Below, one piece after another: positions 1 to 7,482 of a stretch of 19,960 nt of DNA; the stretch's first letter is position 1, and each line of letters begins with the position of its first letter. The stretch comes from Lachnospiraceae bacterium (GTDB taxonomy: Bacteria > Bacillota > Clostridia > Lachnospirales > Lachnospiraceae): assembly GCA_900764225.1 (NCBI GenBank), contig CAAFNG010000108.1, forward strand, positions 1-19,960, in the 5' to 3' direction. Below the pieces are notes generated by a model. It did no database searches. It had not been told where the DNA came from and worked only from the letters and a program-made list of their open reading frames with translations. The position numbers and the translations under genes were made by a program.

Positions 1-95
1 ATCCTAAAAGTCGTATGAAGCTTCATTGGCTCCTCTGTCAAAACCCTCTCCTCACCAAGAAGGTCACAAAACATTTCTGTTAATTTCTGATTCAA
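1..95 (-). CDS. murB: UDP-N-acetylenolpyruvoylglucosamine reductase, N-terminal fragment
   Basis: This is the first 31 codons of a gene that runs off the left edge on the minus strand. The readable end, GEERVLTEEPMKLHTTFR, matches the MurB N-terminus just before the FAD-binding IGGPA motif, which would lie outside the window. MurB is the cytoplasmic FAD enzyme that reduces UDP-GlcNAc-enolpyruvate to UDP-MurNAc in peptidoglycan synthesis. I chose the TTG at 93-95 as start because a GAGGA ribosome binding site lies 9 bases upstream and the resulting N-terminus (about 31 residues before IGGP) matches usual MurB length. The ATG at 72-74 has no ribosome binding site and would give a short N-terminus. 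The gene lies 67 bp downstream of the TcdA-like gene on the same strand. The identification rests on a short stretch, so it is likely but not certain. Confidence 0.7.
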   Translation of the reverse strand, partial: MNQKLTEMFCDLLGEERVLTEEPMKLHTTFR

Positions 96-162
96 AATTT
101 CTGTTCCTCGGTCTTTCTGTTTTTATTTCTATATTATAAAGCAGCGCTTTTGTCTGCCTCTC

Positions 163-900
163 TCATCCGTTTCTCACATTCATTCCTGTTGACAGGATAT
201 CCCTGACCACTTCGCCTGCAAGAAAACATCCTGCTGTCCCCAGCACAAAAGAAATATTTCCTTCCACAGGTTTGGTCGGCACATTATTGCGTTTTCGTCT
301 GAAAATCCGTTCTTTCACCGGACGTTCTTTGGAATAAAGAACTTTCAGTTTACGGATTCCACGTTTCCGTAATTCCATCTTCACAGCTTTAGCCACCGGG
401 CATACCGCAGTTCTGCTGATGTCTGTGATTTCCAGTCTGGAAGGATCTAGCTTATTTCCCATATCCAGGCATGAGATCACCGGCACACGCGCCTCCTTCG
501 CCCTGCTGATCAGAAGCAGTTTCGATGACAGCGTTCCCATAGCATCTACCACGTAATCAAAAGCATGCAGATCAAACATTCCGGCAGTTTCTTCATTATA
601 AAAGGTTTCGTAAGTATGTACCAGAATATTCTCATCAATATCATGAATTCTTTTTTTTGCTGCCTCAACCTTGCTCATCCCTATCGTAGAATGAACTGCC
701 AGGATCTGGCTGCTGACATTCGGCAGTGTGATCTTCGCATGATCGACCAGCGTCAGGCTTCCCACCCCGCACCTTGCAAGAGCATCAGTCGCATATGAAC
801 CAGCTCCCCCAAGACCGAATACTGCGATCTTCGCCCTGCTGATTTTTTTTTCGCCTGCGTTTCCCACAAGCAATTCCATACGAGAAAAAGCATCCTGCAT
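163..900 (-). CDS. TcdA/ThiF-like protein (tRNA threonylcarbamoyladenosine dehydratase family) with altered active site
   Basis: This is a 245-residue E1-like protein of the TcdA (YgdL/CsdL) family, which in E. coli uses ATP to cyclise t6A37 of tRNA to ct6A. The nucleotide-binding loop GLGGAGS follows an N-terminal FSRMELLVG motif, and the family C-terminal half is clear (DMGNKLDPSRLEITDISRT, then RGIRKLKVLYSKE). Start: ATG at 898-900 with ribosome binding site AGGAGGT five bases upstream; an upstream TTG at 936 is not supported. Oddities: where the family reads DDD..NxNRQ this protein reads VDHAKITLPNVSSQ, so the adenylate-contacting Arg is Ser and an Asp is missing. Where the family reads DAID (the metal-binding Asp) it reads DAMG. 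The Lys of the GxxKVE element is kept (MSKVE). The fold assignment is firm; ATP-dependent adenylation is doubtful, so I give no gene symbol. Confidence 0.85.
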   Translation of the reverse strand: MQDAFSRMELLVGNAGEKKISRAKIAVFGLGGAGSYATDALARCGVGSLTLVDHAKITLPNVSSQILAVHSTIGMSKVEAAKKRIHDIDENILVHTYETFYNEETAGMFDLHAFDYVVDAMGTLSSKLLLISRAKEARVPVISCLDMGNKLDPSRLEITDISRTAVCPVAKAVKMELRKRGIRKLKVLYSKERPVKERIFRRKRNNVPTKPVEGNISFVLGTAGCFLAGEVVRDILSTGMNVRNG

Positions 901-965
901 ATCCGACCTCCTGTTGCTGATCTTATTTTTATTCAACTGCTGTCAGTCCATAAAGCAGCAACTTT

Positions 966-994
966 ATTATACTATCTGTAACCGAAAATGTACA
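966..994 (-). promoter_or_regulatory. Sigma-A-type promoter of the tcdA-like gene
   Basis: Read on the minus strand, TGTACA (positions 994-989) is separated by 17 bases from a perfect TATAAT (971-966). The likely start site is near 959, about 60 bases ahead of the chosen ATG. It faces away from the spoVA promoter. Confidence 0.65.
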
Positions 995-1018
995 GAAATT
1001 CTTATTTTTTAAGATTGT

Positions 1019-1048
1019 CGTATAAAATTTTTATATTTTCAAATACTA
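1019..1048 (+). promoter_or_regulatory. Sigma-G-like promoter of the spoVA operon
   Basis: CGTATA (1019-1024), 17 bases, then AATACTA (1042-1048). This fits the sigma-G pattern YGHATR-N17/18-CATACTA with one mismatch in the -10. The predicted start near 1055 leaves a leader of about 20 bases holding the AAAGGAGGG ribosome binding site. In Bacillus spoVA is transcribed by sigma-G in the forespore, so context and sequence agree. Confidence 0.6.
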
Positions 1049-1076
1049 TTCTCATTATCAAAGGAGGGATTCCTCA

Positions 1077-1493
1077 ATGCTTCAGCAGCTTATTTTATGC
1101 TTCACAGGTTTTTGCGCCGGTATTATTGTAGCCGGTGGCGTTTCCGGTCTGATGATCGGTCTTTCCATTATTCCCCGATATGCCGGAATCACCCACACAG
1201 CAGACTATATTTTTCTATATGAAGATATGTCTCTTCTGGGTACAATAAGCGGCACTGTCGTTCTTCTTTTTAACATTCCTCTCCCTATTGGAAGCTGGTT
1301 TCTTATATTATGCGGTATTTTTTTCGGCATATTCTTAGGCGGCTGGATCCTGGCTCTCGCAGAGATCGCGAAGGTTTTCCCCGTATTTATCCGAAGACTG
1401 AAGCTGACGGAAGGCCTTTCCCTGGTGGTCCTCTCCATTGCCGCTGGAAAAACCCTCGGCTCTCTTCTCTACTATGCAAAGGGATGGATGTAA
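1077..1493 (+). CDS. spoVAB: Stage V sporulation protein AB
   Basis: This 138-residue integral membrane protein has about four hydrophobic segments, and its length is close to that of B. subtilis SpoVAB. The N-terminal glycine-rich segment (CAGIIVAGGVSGLMIGL), the following IPR motif, and the C-terminal IAAGKTLGSLLYY match SpoVAB. SpoVA proteins form the forespore inner-membrane machinery for dipicolinic acid uptake and release; AB is a small accessory membrane subunit of unknown mechanism. The start ATG has AAAGGAGGG 9 bases upstream. It is the first gene of the operon here, whereas in B. subtilis spoVAA precedes it. The stop is 22 bases before spoVAC. Confidence 0.85.
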   Translation: MLQQLILCFTGFCAGIIVAGGVSGLMIGLSIIPRYAGITHTADYIFLYEDMSLLGTISGTVVLLFNIPLPIGSWFLILCGIFFGIFLGGWILALAEIAKVFPVFIRRLKLTEGLSLVVLSIAAGKTLGSLLYYAKGWM

Positions 1494-1515
1494 GATTTAT
1501 GAAAGGAGCATTTTC

Positions 1516-1974
1516 ATGCGTAATATCGATGAAAAAGAATACGAAAAATATGTAAAGCAGGTAACTCCCACGCACTGCCTTCCTGTAAATATGCTGAAGG
1601 CTTTTTTCACAGGAGGGCTGATCTGTCTCGCAGGCCAGTTTATCATCAATACCGCGCAGGCACTTGGCGCAGGTATAGCCGATGCGAGAACCTGGTGTTC
1701 TGTACTTCTCATTCTCATCAGCGTAATTCTCACCGGCCTTGGCATCTACCCGAAGATTGGCAAATTCGGAGGTGCAGGAAGTCTTGTTCCCATTACCGGT
1801 TTCGCCAATTCTGTGGCAGCCTCAGCCATTGAATTCCGTGCAGAGGGACAGGTCTTTGGTATCGGCTGCAAGATATTTACCATTGCCGGACCTGTGATCC
1901 TGTATGGCATTATGAGTGCCTGGGCTCTCGGCTTGATCTATTATATCTGTAAACTTCTGGGGGTGATCGCATGA
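1516..1974 (+). CDS. spoVAC: Stage V sporulation protein AC
   Basis: This 152-residue membrane protein matches the SpoVAC family, which has about 150 residues in Bacillus. Typical features are the N-terminal YxxYVKxxTPxHC region, ALGAGIADARTWCSVLLILI, and GIYPKIGKFGGAGSLVPITG followed by FANSVAASAIEFRAEG. SpoVAC in Bacillus behaves as a mechanosensitive-type channel for dipicolinic acid. I set the start at the ATG at 1516 because GAAAGGAG sits 8 bases upstream; an in-frame upstream start at 1438 would overlap spoVAB and lengthen the protein beyond the family size. The stop overlaps the spoVAD start (ATGA), suggesting translational coupling. Confidence 0.93.
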   Translation: MRNIDEKEYEKYVKQVTPTHCLPVNMLKAFFTGGLICLAGQFIINTAQALGAGIADARTWCSVLLILISVILTGLGIYPKIGKFGGAGSLVPITGFANSVAASAIEFRAEGQVFGIGCKIFTIAGPVILYGIMSAWALGLIYYICKLLGVIA

Positions 1975-3026
1975 TAAAAAACCTTCACAGAGGGGCAGCC
2001 AGCATTGCCTTTAGGGAGCCTCTTTATATAGAAAGCTGTGCATCCATTGTAAGTCAGAAAGAGGGCGAAGGACCTCTTGGAAAGCTTTTCGATATAGTCT
2101 GCGAGGATCCTATGTTCGGATGTGACACCTGGGAAGCTGCCGAAAGCACCCTGCAAAAAGAAACCGCCACCCTGGCTCTGAACCGTTCCAGACTCACACC
2201 GGACGATGTCCAGCTTATGTTTGCCGGCGATCTTCTGGCCCAGACAGCAGCCACCTGTTTCGGTTCTGCCGGAATCGGCATTCCTTTTTACGGACTGTAC
2301 GGTGCCTGCTCCACCATGGGCGAATCGCTTTCTCTTGGAGCACTTTCATTAACTGCCGGTTTTGGCAGCCGTGTTCTCTGTGTCACCTCCAGTCATTTTG
2401 CCAGCGCGGAAAAAGAATTTCGTTTTCCCCTGGGATATGGAAATCAGCGTCCCTTATCTGCCACCTGGACTGTCACAGGAAGCGGTGCCTGCATTTTAAG
2501 CACCACGCCTCCGGCAAAAAGCTCTCCGCTTCGTTCTTCAGTAGGCTTTGCAGCTATCACAGGACTCACCGCCGGACGTGTCATGGATTACGGCCTTAAG
2601 GATTCCATGAATATGGGCGGCTGCATGGCACCTGCAGCCTGCGATACCATTGCCAGAAACTTCTCAGATTTCAGCCGCACACCTTCAGATTACGATGCTG
2701 TATTTACCGGTGATCTCGGTACCGTCGGCCAAAAAATCCTTCTGGATCTTTTAAGCGAACAGAATATCGACCTTGCATCCATTCATCAGGACTGCGGACT
2801 TCTGATCTATGATAATGAAACTCAGGATACTCATTCCGGTGGAAGCGGCTGTGGCTGCTCTGCCACAGTGCTGGCAGCTTATATCCTTCCCAAAGTTGTA
2901 TCCGGCGAATGGAAACGGATTCTTTTTGTGCCAACCGGTGCACTGCTTTCCAAGGTAAGCTTTAACGAAGGCGACAGCATTCCCGGAATTGCCCACGCAG
3001 TTGTCATCGAACACATGGAGGTATGA
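1971..3026 (+). CDS. spoVAD: Stage V sporulation protein AD
   Basis: This 351-residue soluble protein has a thiolase/ketoacyl-synthase fold, slightly longer than the approximately 338 residues of B. subtilis SpoVAD. Seen in the sequence: YGLYGACSTMGESLSLGA around the residue equivalent to the thiolase cysteine, RPLSATWTVTGSGA, and the C-terminal HSGGSGCGCSATVLAAYILP and FVPTGALLS. SpoVAD binds dipicolinic acid at the outer face of the spore inner membrane and is not expected to be a working thiolase. The start overlaps the spoVAC stop as ATGA, with GGGGGTG as ribosome binding site. Confidence 0.94.
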   Translation: MIKNLHRGAASIAFREPLYIESCASIVSQKEGEGPLGKLFDIVCEDPMFGCDTWEAAESTLQKETATLALNRSRLTPDDVQLMFAGDLLAQTAATCFGSAGIGIPFYGLYGACSTMGESLSLGALSLTAGFGSRVLCVTSSHFASAEKEFRFPLGYGNQRPLSATWTVTGSGACILSTTPPAKSSPLRSSVGFAAITGLTAGRVMDYGLKDSMNMGGCMAPAACDTIARNFSDFSRTPSDYDAVFTGDLGTVGQKILLDLLSEQNIDLASIHQDCGLLIYDNETQDTHSGGSGCGCSATVLAAYILPKVVSGEWKRILFVPTGALLSKVSFNEGDSIPGIAHAVVIEHMEV

Positions 3027-3028
3027 TC

Positions 3029-3385
3029 ATGGATTATTTTAACGCTTTCTGGGTCGGCGGCCTGATCTGTGCCCTGATCCAGATCCTTCTGGATAAAACA
3101 AAGCTGATGCCCGGTCGTGTCATGGTACTCCTGGTATGCAGTGGTGCCGTGTTAAGTGCTGTCGGCATCTACAAACCACTGGTCGATTTTGCAGGTGCCG
3201 GAGCCTCCGTTCCGCTGATCGGCTTCGGCCATGTTCTGTGGGAAGGCATGAAAAAAGCCATTCAGGAAGACGGACTTCTGGGGCTTTTCACCGGTGGCTT
3301 TACTGCCTGTGCTGCCGGTGTCTCCTCAGCGCTTATCTTTTCCTATCTGGCCAGCTTCTTTTTCCGCCCGAAAATGAAAAAATAG
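3029..3385 (+). CDS. spoVAE: Stage V sporulation protein AE (AEb type)
   Basis: This 118-residue membrane protein matches SpoVAE/SpoVAEb (about 116 residues in Bacillus). The hallmark is a region homologous to part of SpoVAC: GIYKPLVDFAGAGASVPLIG followed by FGHVLWEGMKKAI, ending in FSYLASFFFRPKMKK. It starts either at ATG 3023, which overlaps the spoVAD stop, or at ATG 3029. I chose 3029 because GGAGG at 3017-3021 is 7 bases from it but only 1 base from 3023. No spoVAEa or spoVAF follows, unlike Bacillus. Confidence 0.92.
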   Translation: MDYFNAFWVGGLICALIQILLDKTKLMPGRVMVLLVCSGAVLSAVGIYKPLVDFAGAGASVPLIGFGHVLWEGMKKAIQEDGLLGLFTGGFTACAAGVSSALIFSYLASFFFRPKMKK

Positions 3386-3412
3386 CATTTCTGATGAAAG
3401 GAGTTTTTCCAT

Positions 3413-4039
3413 ATGAGTGACACTCTTTATCTTCAGCTGGATCAGAATATTGAAGTCACGAATCCCCACGTATATCTGCAGGATATTGCCGCACTTTCCT
3501 CAAGCAATACAAAGCTTCTGAACCGGCTTCGCGTCATGCCCGTGATAATTCTGGATTCTTCCCGCCCGGGACGCTATGTTCTGTCTGTCTCTGAGCTTTT
3601 AAAAATGATCCAGAAAGCAGAACCTTCTGTTGATATCTCTCCTATCGGCGAGTCCAGCTTTATCATCACCTACCGTATCAGCTCTGCCACAGGAATCCTT
3701 TTTCGGTATATTAAAATCTTTTTTGTATGCCTGGTTTCTTTTTTCGGTGCTGCCTTTTCTATTATGACTTTTAATAACGATGTAGATCTGGGCGGACTTT
3801 TTTCCCAGATTTATACCCTTGTTATGGGAAAAAGCTCTGACGGATTTACCATACTGGAAATTTCCTATTCCATCGGTATCGGACTTGGAGTCCTGATCTT
3901 TTTTAACCATTTCGGGCACCTGAAGCTCTCGGATGATCCAACCCCTATGCAGGTACAGATGCGTACCTACGAAAACGATGTCAACCAGACTCTGATCGAG
4001 CAGAGTGAGCGCAAGATTTCCGCAGGAAAAGATTCCTGA
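3413..4039 (+). CDS. spoVAA: Stage V sporulation protein AA
   Basis: This 208-residue protein matches SpoVAA (206 residues in B. subtilis). It has a soluble N-terminal domain of about 95 residues, then two membrane segments. Between them lies [16 protein letters not shown], and in the second is [17 protein letters not shown], very close to the Bacillus sequence, followed by the DPTPMQVQM motif (Bacillus has EPSPLEVEM). The ribosome binding site AAAGGAG lies 9 bases upstream, 27 bases after spoVAE. It is the last gene of the operon here, not the first as in Bacillus. Confidence 0.9.
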   Translation: MSDTLYLQLDQNIEVTNPHVYLQDIAALSSSNTKLLNRLRVMPVIILDSSRPGRYVLSVSELLKMIQKAEPSVDISPIGESSFIITYRISSATGILFRYIKIFFVCLVSFFGAAFSIMTFNNDVDLGGLFSQIYTLVMGKSSDGFTILEISYSIGIGLGVLIFFNHFGHLKLSDDPTPMQVQMRTYENDVNQTLIEQSERKISAGKDS

Positions 4040-4044
4040 CATGC

Positions 4045-4095
4045 AAAAAAGAAACTCCTCACAGAATTTTCCTCTGCGAAGAGTTTCCTTTTATA
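4045..4095. terminator. Bidirectional intrinsic terminator between spoVAA and hppA
   Basis: GAAACTC (4051-4057) pairs with GAGTTTC (4081-4087). Two further pairs lie beyond one mismatch, and an inner CAGA/TCTG stem can form. T-runs flank both sides: CCTTTT on plus, and AAAAAA at 4045-4050 giving T6 on minus. It serves the convergent spoVA and hppA transcripts. Confidence 0.75.
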
Positions 4096-4120
4096 TAAAT
4101 ATGGGTTTACTGTTTTTTGA

Positions 4121-6103
4121 TTACAGAAGTCCTCCGATGGATAAGAACAGAGGAGCAAATACCAGTGATACGATGGTCATAAGCTTGATCAGGATGTTGA
4201 TAGCCGGACCTGAAGTATCCTTGAACGGATCGCCGACTGTATCGCCGACAACGGCTGCTTTGTGCGCCTCGCTGCCTTTTCCGCCGTGATGACCTGTCTC
4301 GATGTATTTCTTTGCATTATCCCATGCACCACCTGCGTTGGCCATAAAGATTGCCATAAGAACACCTGTTACAAGAGCTCCGGAAAGAAGTCCTCCAAGA
4401 GCCTCAACGCCAAGGATCACTCCTACTGCGATCGGTGCTACTACTGCCATAATTCCAGGAAGCATCATCTCATGAAGAGCTGCTGTTGTGGAAATAGCAA
4501 CGCATGATTTATAATCCGGTTTCTCTGTACCTTTCATGATACCCGGTTTCTCATGGAACTGACGTCTTACTTCCTCAATCATCTTATATGCAGCCTTGGA
4601 AACAGACTCCATAGTAAATGCTGAGAAAAGGAAAGTAAGCATACCACCGATAAAGATACCGATGATAACACGATGATCCAGAAGGTTAATAGATTCCATT
4701 CCAACTGCGCTTGCATAGGATACGAACAGTGCAAGTGCTGTAAGGGCTGCGGAACCAATGGCAAAACCTTTACCCATAGCTGCTGTTGTGTTACCTACAG
4801 AATCAAGCTTATCTGTGATCTCACGAACAGACTCATCCAGTCCGGACATCTCTGCGATACCACCTGCATTATCAGCGATCGGGCCATATGCATCAACTGC
4901 AACTGTGATTCCTGTTGTGGAAAGCATACCAACAGCTGCAAGAGCGATACCGTATAATCCGTTTACTCCGTATGCAACAAAGATACCAACACAGATCAGA
5001 AGGATCGGGAATGCTGTGGATTTCATACCAACAGCGATACCGCTGATGATCGTTGTAGCTGCACCAGTCTCAGACTGCTCACCGATTCCCTGAACCGGTT
5101 TGTAATCTGCAGATGTGTAATACTCTGTGATGTTTCCGATGATAACACCAACAACAAGTCCTGCGATAACAGCGATAGCTGCTTTCATATCTCCGAAAAG
5201 TACTTTGCTTAAGATCAGAGATACGATGATCACAAGTGCTGCAGATACATAGCTGCCTTTTGTAAGGGCTTTCTGCGGATTGGAATTGTCATCACCTTTT
5301 ACAAAGAATGTTGCGATAATGGATGCGATCAGTCCGCAGCCTGCGATAGCCAGCGGATAAAGAACACCTGAGATCGCGCTTACTGCCACACCAAGTGTCA
5401 GGGCAGATACAAGAGATCCTACATAGGACTCAAAAAGGTCTGCTCCCATACCTGCAACATCACCTACGTTATCACCTACGTTATCAGCGATAACAGCCGG
5501 GTTACGAGGATCATCCTCAGGGATTCCGGCCTCAACCTTACCAACAAGGTCAGCTCCTACGTCAGCTGCCTTTGTGTAGATTCCGCCACCAACACGGGCG
5601 AAAAGTGCGATGGATGATGCTCCAAGGCTGAATCCAGAGAGCACGTCAACGTTCTTAGTGATGATATATACAACACTGACTCCAAGTGCACCAAGACCTG
5701 CAACGCACATACCCATTACAGCACCGCCGGAAAATGCAACGGAAAGAGCTTTGTTCATTCCGCCTTCTTTTGCTGCGTTTGCTGTTCTGACGTTAGCTTT
5801 TGTTGCAACGGTCATACCGCAGTAACCTGCGATTGTTGAAAACAGAGCACCAATTACAAAGCAGATTGCTGTTACCCAGCTTCCTACTCCCAATCCAATC
5901 AGTACAAAAAGTACGGCTACGAAAATAACCAAGATCTTGTACTCTGCTGTCAGGAAAGCGCGTGCGCCTTCTGCGATCGCGTCTGCGATCTCTTTCATTC
6001 TATCTGTTCCAGCGTCCTGTTTGCTGACTTTAGCTGCAAGGTATGCTGCGAACAGAAGTGCCAGTATTGCTGCCACCGGCACCAAATACATGTAATTTTC
6101 CAC
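4121..6103 (-). CDS. hppA: Membrane-bound K+-dependent pyrophosphatase, probably Na+-pumping
   Basis: This 660-residue, about 16-helix ion-translocating pyrophosphatase hydrolyses cytoplasmic PPi and pumps Na+ and/or H+ across the membrane. Catalytic motifs are complete: [41 protein letters not shown] and [14 protein letters not shown]. Ala in [10 protein letters not shown], where K+-independent enzymes have Lys, indicates K+ dependence. In helix 6 the sequence GADLFES puts Glu three residues after Asp, as in the Na+ pump of Thermotoga. In plant H+ pumps the Glu is four residues further on. I set the start at GTG 6103 because GGAGG lies 8 bases upstream; the ATG at 6124 would place this ribosome binding site inside the gene. 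It is transcribed alone, with a terminator behind it. Na+ versus mixed Na+/H+ transport cannot be settled from sequence. Confidence 0.95.
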   Translation of the reverse strand: MENYMYLVPVAAILALLFAAYLAAKVSKQDAGTDRMKEIADAIAEGARAFLTAEYKILVIFVAVLFVLIGLGVGSWVTAICFVIGALFSTIAGYCGMTVATKANVRTANAAKEGGMNKALSVAFSGGAVMGMCVAGLGALGVSVVYIITKNVDVLSGFSLGASSIALFARVGGGIYTKAADVGADLVGKVEAGIPEDDPRNPAVIADNVGDNVGDVAGMGADLFESYVGSLVSALTLGVAVSAISGVLYPLAIAGCGLIASIIATFFVKGDDNSNPQKALTKGSYVSAALVIIVSLILSKVLFGDMKAAIAVIAGLVVGVIIGNITEYYTSADYKPVQGIGEQSETGAATTIISGIAVGMKSTAFPILLICVGIFVAYGVNGLYGIALAAVGMLSTTGITVAVDAYGPIADNAGGIAEMSGLDESVREITDKLDSVGNTTAAMGKGFAIGSAALTALALFVSYASAVGMESINLLDHRVIIGIFIGGMLTFLFSAFTMESVSKAAYKMIEEVRRQFHEKPGIMKGTEKPDYKSCVAISTTAALHEMMLPGIMAVVAPIAVGVILGVEALGGLLSGALVTGVLMAIFMANAGGAWDNAKKYIETGHHGGKGSEAHKAAVVGDTVGDPFKDTSGPAINILIKLMTIVSLVFAPLFLSIGGLL

Positions 6104-6135
6104 TCTTTTTACCTCCAGTTTCATGTATTGTTAAG

Positions 6136-6164
6136 AGTTTATCACATATTTTTGCATATTTCAA
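6136..6164 (-). promoter_or_regulatory. Probable hppA promoter
   Basis: On the minus strand, TTGAAA (6164-6159), 17 bases, TAAACT (6141-6136). The predicted start near 6129 gives a leader of about 26 bases. The surrounding 6104-6316 stretch is very AT-rich and holds no gene that I can see. Confidence 0.45.
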
Positions 6165-6316
6165 ATAGAATTTTAACTTAGATTTTTGTGAATGTTGTGA
6201 TATAATAAAAATTTATATATTTGAAATAAACGAAATTTATATTTTCAGTGCCGATTTTTACATTTTCAACCTGCTTATCTAATAGGAAGTTTTTTTATCG
6301 CATTTTTTATGTCTTT

Positions 6317-7240
6317 TTACTTTGAAAGAATTTCAGATTTTCTTTCCAGAAGATTTTTTTCCAGTAATTGTTTTTCTGCATTTTCGAATCCGATCCGTTC
6401 AATGGTCTCAGCAAAACGCTCACCTTTAATTCCCTGATCTTTAAACAGAAGAATTGCTTTTTCAATGACATCCAGTGCCTCTTCCTTTGATGTAAAAATC
6501 TTGTTCAGTGCTTTTCCATGTGAGATCTTTTTTCCCCATCTTCCGCCAATGTAGATCTTGAATCCATATTCCCCGTCCCCAATGGAACCAAACGGGCATT
6601 TTCCAACACATCTTCCACAATGTCTGCAAAGCTCTTCATCAATATGGAGCTTACCATCCACAACCTTTGCCACCTTATTCGGGCAGGCCGTTTCAATAGC
6701 ACATTTTTTACATCCCTTGCAGGCTTCACTGTCAAAGTGCGGAATCCTCTGTCCGATGATTCCCACATCATTCAGGTTCGGCTTCACGCAGTTGTTCGGG
6801 CAGCCACCCACTGCGATCTTGAATTTGTGCGGCAGTGCAACCTGTCGATATCCCTTATAAAATCTCTGGAAGATCTCCTCGGAAATGGCATAGGAATCCA
6901 GAAGTCCATACTGGCAGGTCGTTCCTTTGCAGGATACCACCGGACGTACCTTCGCTCCTGTTCCACCTGTCTCCAGTCCTTCTTTTGCGATAAATTCCTG
7001 AAATTCATCTATTTTTTCGTACGGAATTCCCTGGATTTCCACGGAAAGTCGTGTAGTATAAGTGAGATTTCCGTTGCCGAATTTCTCTGCAGCCTCTGCC
7101 ATACATTTATGCTGTGCGGCTGTTACCTTTCCGTTTACGGTGATCACCCGTGCGGAAAAATCATCCGTTCCCTTATTATTCAGAAATCCCTGTCCTTTCA
7201 GTCTTTTTTCCTCTTCCTTACTAACTGTTAATGCTGACAT
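6317..7240 (-). CDS. Siroheme-type sulfite/nitrite reductase with two ferredoxin clusters, single chain
   Basis: This 307-residue protein of the sulfite/nitrite reductase family resembles anaerobic sulfite reductase subunit C and DsrA/B-like proteins. Residues 1-100 form the ferredoxin-like half domain. Siroheme/4Fe-4S ligands are C104-x4-C109 (SCKGTTCQYG) and C147-x3-C151 (GGCPNNC). A 2[4Fe-4S] insert follows: C174, C177, C180, C186 and C205, C208, C211, C215. Such proteins carry out six-electron reduction of sulfite (or nitrite) in the cytoplasm. No asrA, asrB, dsr or siroheme genes are in view, so the electron donor is unknown. The start ATG has AAGGAGG upstream. It is divergent from a LysR regulator that probably controls it. 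Sulfite versus nitrite cannot be decided here. Confidence 0.88.
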   Translation of the reverse strand: MSALTVSKEEEKRLKGQGFLNNKGTDDFSARVITVNGKVTAAQHKCMAEAAEKFGNGNLTYTTRLSVEIQGIPYEKIDEFQEFIAKEGLETGGTGAKVRPVVSCKGTTCQYGLLDSYAISEEIFQRFYKGYRQVALPHKFKIAVGGCPNNCVKPNLNDVGIIGQRIPHFDSEACKGCKKCAIETACPNKVAKVVDGKLHIDEELCRHCGRCVGKCPFGSIGDGEYGFKIYIGGRWGKKISHGKALNKIFTSKEEALDVIEKAILLFKDQGIKGERFAETIERIGFENAEKQLLEKNLLERKSEILSK

Positions 7241-7287
7241 TATAGTTCCTCCTTATAACCTTTCTGCTGTCTCTGCCATATTTCAAA

Positions 7288-7316
7288 ATTACAGTCGTTC
7301 CATAACCAACAGCCAA
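7288..7316 (-). promoter_or_regulatory. Candidate promoter of the sulfite reductase
   Basis: On the minus strand, TTGGCT (7316-7311), 17 bases, TGTAAT (7293-7288), with a start predicted near 7281 and about 40 bases of leader. The -35 is poor, which would fit a promoter needing an activator such as the divergent LysR protein. Confidence 0.35.
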
Positions 7317-7358
7317 CTCTCTGAATACTGCCCTTATAGTAATTCACGATCTGTTGTC

Positions 7359-7372
7359 TGAAAACGTTTTCA
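7359..7372. promoter_or_regulatory. cre-like operator, perfect 14-bp palindrome
   Basis: TGAAAACGTTTTCA is fully palindromic and matches the CcpA cre consensus TGWAANCGNTNWCA at every position. It lies between the two divergent promoters, 17 bp before the lysR -35 and about 43 bp upstream of the candidate reductase -35. Another regulator with a similar site is possible. Confidence 0.6.
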
Positions 7373-7389
7373 CCATCCTACTATATCAC

Positions 7390-7418
7390 TTGAATATCTA
7401 TTTGAAAAATGATATTAT
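7390..7418 (+). promoter_or_regulatory. lysR promoter with overlapping dyad
   Basis: TTGAAT (7390-7395), 17 bases, TATTAT (7413-7418) is a good sigma-A promoter for the regulator gene. An inverted repeat, AATATC (7393-7398) and GATATT (7411-7416) with 12 bases between, covers the promoter core. It has the size expected for a LysR-type binding site, so autoregulation is likely. The repeat is AT-rich and could be chance. Confidence 0.55.
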
Positions 7419-7482
7419 TTTATGAAAACGATATGTTTTACCTATATACAAATATTGCTACATGTGAAAGGAATATACTGCC

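Noticed and set aside
61..125. Repeated TTTCTGTT-like units near the left edge
   Set aside because: Three short, irregular T-rich copies, partly inside murB; not spaced or long enough for a CRISPR or an iteron array.
4262..5093. Several plus-strand open frames opposite hppA (and similar ones opposite folC, ltaS-like and valS)
   Set aside because: They are antisense shadows of strongly conserved genes, with no ribosome binding sites and no recognisable protein features.
6190..6230. Plus-strand TATAAT at about 6200 in the spacer upstream of hppA
   Set aside because: Its -35 (TTAGAT) is poor and no plus-strand gene follows; AT-rich sequence produces such matches easily.
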